Of a DNA stretch of 64,000 bases, positions 63,879-64,000 are shown in pieces. The stretch lies in the NCBI RefSeq assembly GCF_004766125.1, contig NZ_SJSA01000002.1, positions 1,054,001-1,118,000 of the forward strand. The letters run 5' to 3'. The stretch is from Duncaniella freteri. GTDB taxonomy: Bacteria > Bacteroidota > Bacteroidia > Bacteroidales > Muribaculaceae. The notes beneath the pieces are model-generated. The model was not told the origin of the DNA, ran no database searches, and worked only from the letters and a program-made list of their open reading frames with translations. How positions within the stretch are numbered: the first letter of the stretch is position 1; each line of letters starts with the position of its first letter. The position numbers and the translations under genes are program-made.

Positions 63879-64000
63879 ATGCAGTTTATTGTTTCAGACC
63901 GTCAAACACTCCTCGACGCCGCAGTTATCGCGCTTGGCTCGGTCGCCGGTGTGTTCGCCCTCGCTCAGCGCAACGACATCAGTATAACGGCCACACTCGC
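63879..64000 (+). CDS. LysM/tail-X-like baseplate protein (plus copy), cut by window
   Basis: At least 40 residues, MQFIVSDRQTLLDAAVIALG then SVAGVFALAQRNDISITATL, open to the window end. It aligns with KERQTLLDIALQTGGHIETV of the minus copy at 48882-49181. Follows the broken gp46-like gene, so the gp46-X pair is present twice in prophage 2. Confidence 0.65.
   Translation, partial: MQFIVSDRQTLLDAAVIALGSVAGVFALAQRNDISITATL

Larger units (their letters stand above)
41987..64000 (-). mobile_element. Prophage 2: Mu-like transposable phage with contractile tail, partial
   Basis: From the right end at 41987 to the window edge. It carries the same right-end cassette type as prophage 1, then contractile-tail genes (sheath DUF2586, tube, gp45-48-like baseplate, J), lysis genes, capsid, and plus-strand terminase and baseplate genes. 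Portal, MuF, transposase and left end must lie past 64000. Homologous positions to prophage 1 are recognisable, but sequence similarity is low except in terminase and cassette genes. Several frames are broken (TS-like, tail collar, gp46-like), so it may be decaying. Confidence 0.88.

Overview
The window is from a Bacteroidales chromosome. Three things point there: a host block with GLPGLI-family secreted proteins, a SusC/TonB-type outer-membrane receptor gene and LxxC-box lipoproteins; -7 promoter boxes of the Bacteroidetes form TAnnTTTG; and phage genes of the type seen in Mu-like prophages of Bacteroides and relatives.

Layout. (1) 1-8399, host: the end of a tyrosine recombinase, then a tight minus-strand operon (two lipoproteins, a frameshifted outer-membrane receptor, two GLPGLI proteins, an FGE/SUMF1-like protein), a candidate structured RNA at 6572-6719, and an AlbA_2/ATPase/winged-helix protein. 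(2) 8400-41986, prophage 1, a Mu-like transposable phage with siphovirus-type tail genes (tape measure and tube, no sheath). Its right end at 8400 carries three putative transposase sites spaced 22-23 bp. Moving right come a right-end cassette (Dam-type methylase, thymidylate-synthase-like enzyme, HTH protein, pseudoknot RNA), tail, lysis and capsid genes on the minus strand, then terminase, portal and head genes on the plus strand, starting from a symmetric divergent promoter at 26.05-26.19 kb. The minus-strand early region (33-41.8 kb) holds DUF3164, a GemA-like protein, a possible Acb2/Tad1-type sponge, MuB, MuA and small regulators. An IS5-family element has broken one early gene. (3) 41987-64000, prophage 2, a second Mu-like phage with contractile-tail genes (sheath, baseplate J), cut by the window edge. 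Its right-end sequence interrupts an open frame upstream of prophage 1's early genes, and no left end of prophage 1 is visible. The simplest reading is that prophage 2 is nested in the left part of prophage 1.

The two phages share an architecture with little sequence identity. Both have the same 22-bp end repeats, divergent late promoters built on CAA(T/C)TTTGCA, a -1 frameshift in the tail chaperone gene, a small opposite-strand membrane ORF with its own TATATTTG box between chaperone and tape-measure genes, an overlapping lysis gene pair with a u-spanin-like lipoprotein, and a right-end cassette of methylase + TS-like enzyme + HTH + pseudoknot RNA.

Most interesting: the TS-like proteins carry Asp at the position of the dUMP-selecting Asn177 of thymidylate synthase, which suggests a dCMP-type (hydroxymethylase-like) enzyme in the place where Mu carries its DNA-modification gene mom. 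The adjacent approximately 130-nt RNAs keep two long stems and a terminator-like pseudoknot in both phages although the stem sequences differ. Prophage 1 also has a MuF head protein fused to a papain-fold toxin-like domain, with a separately promoted antisense gene that looks like its immunity gene.
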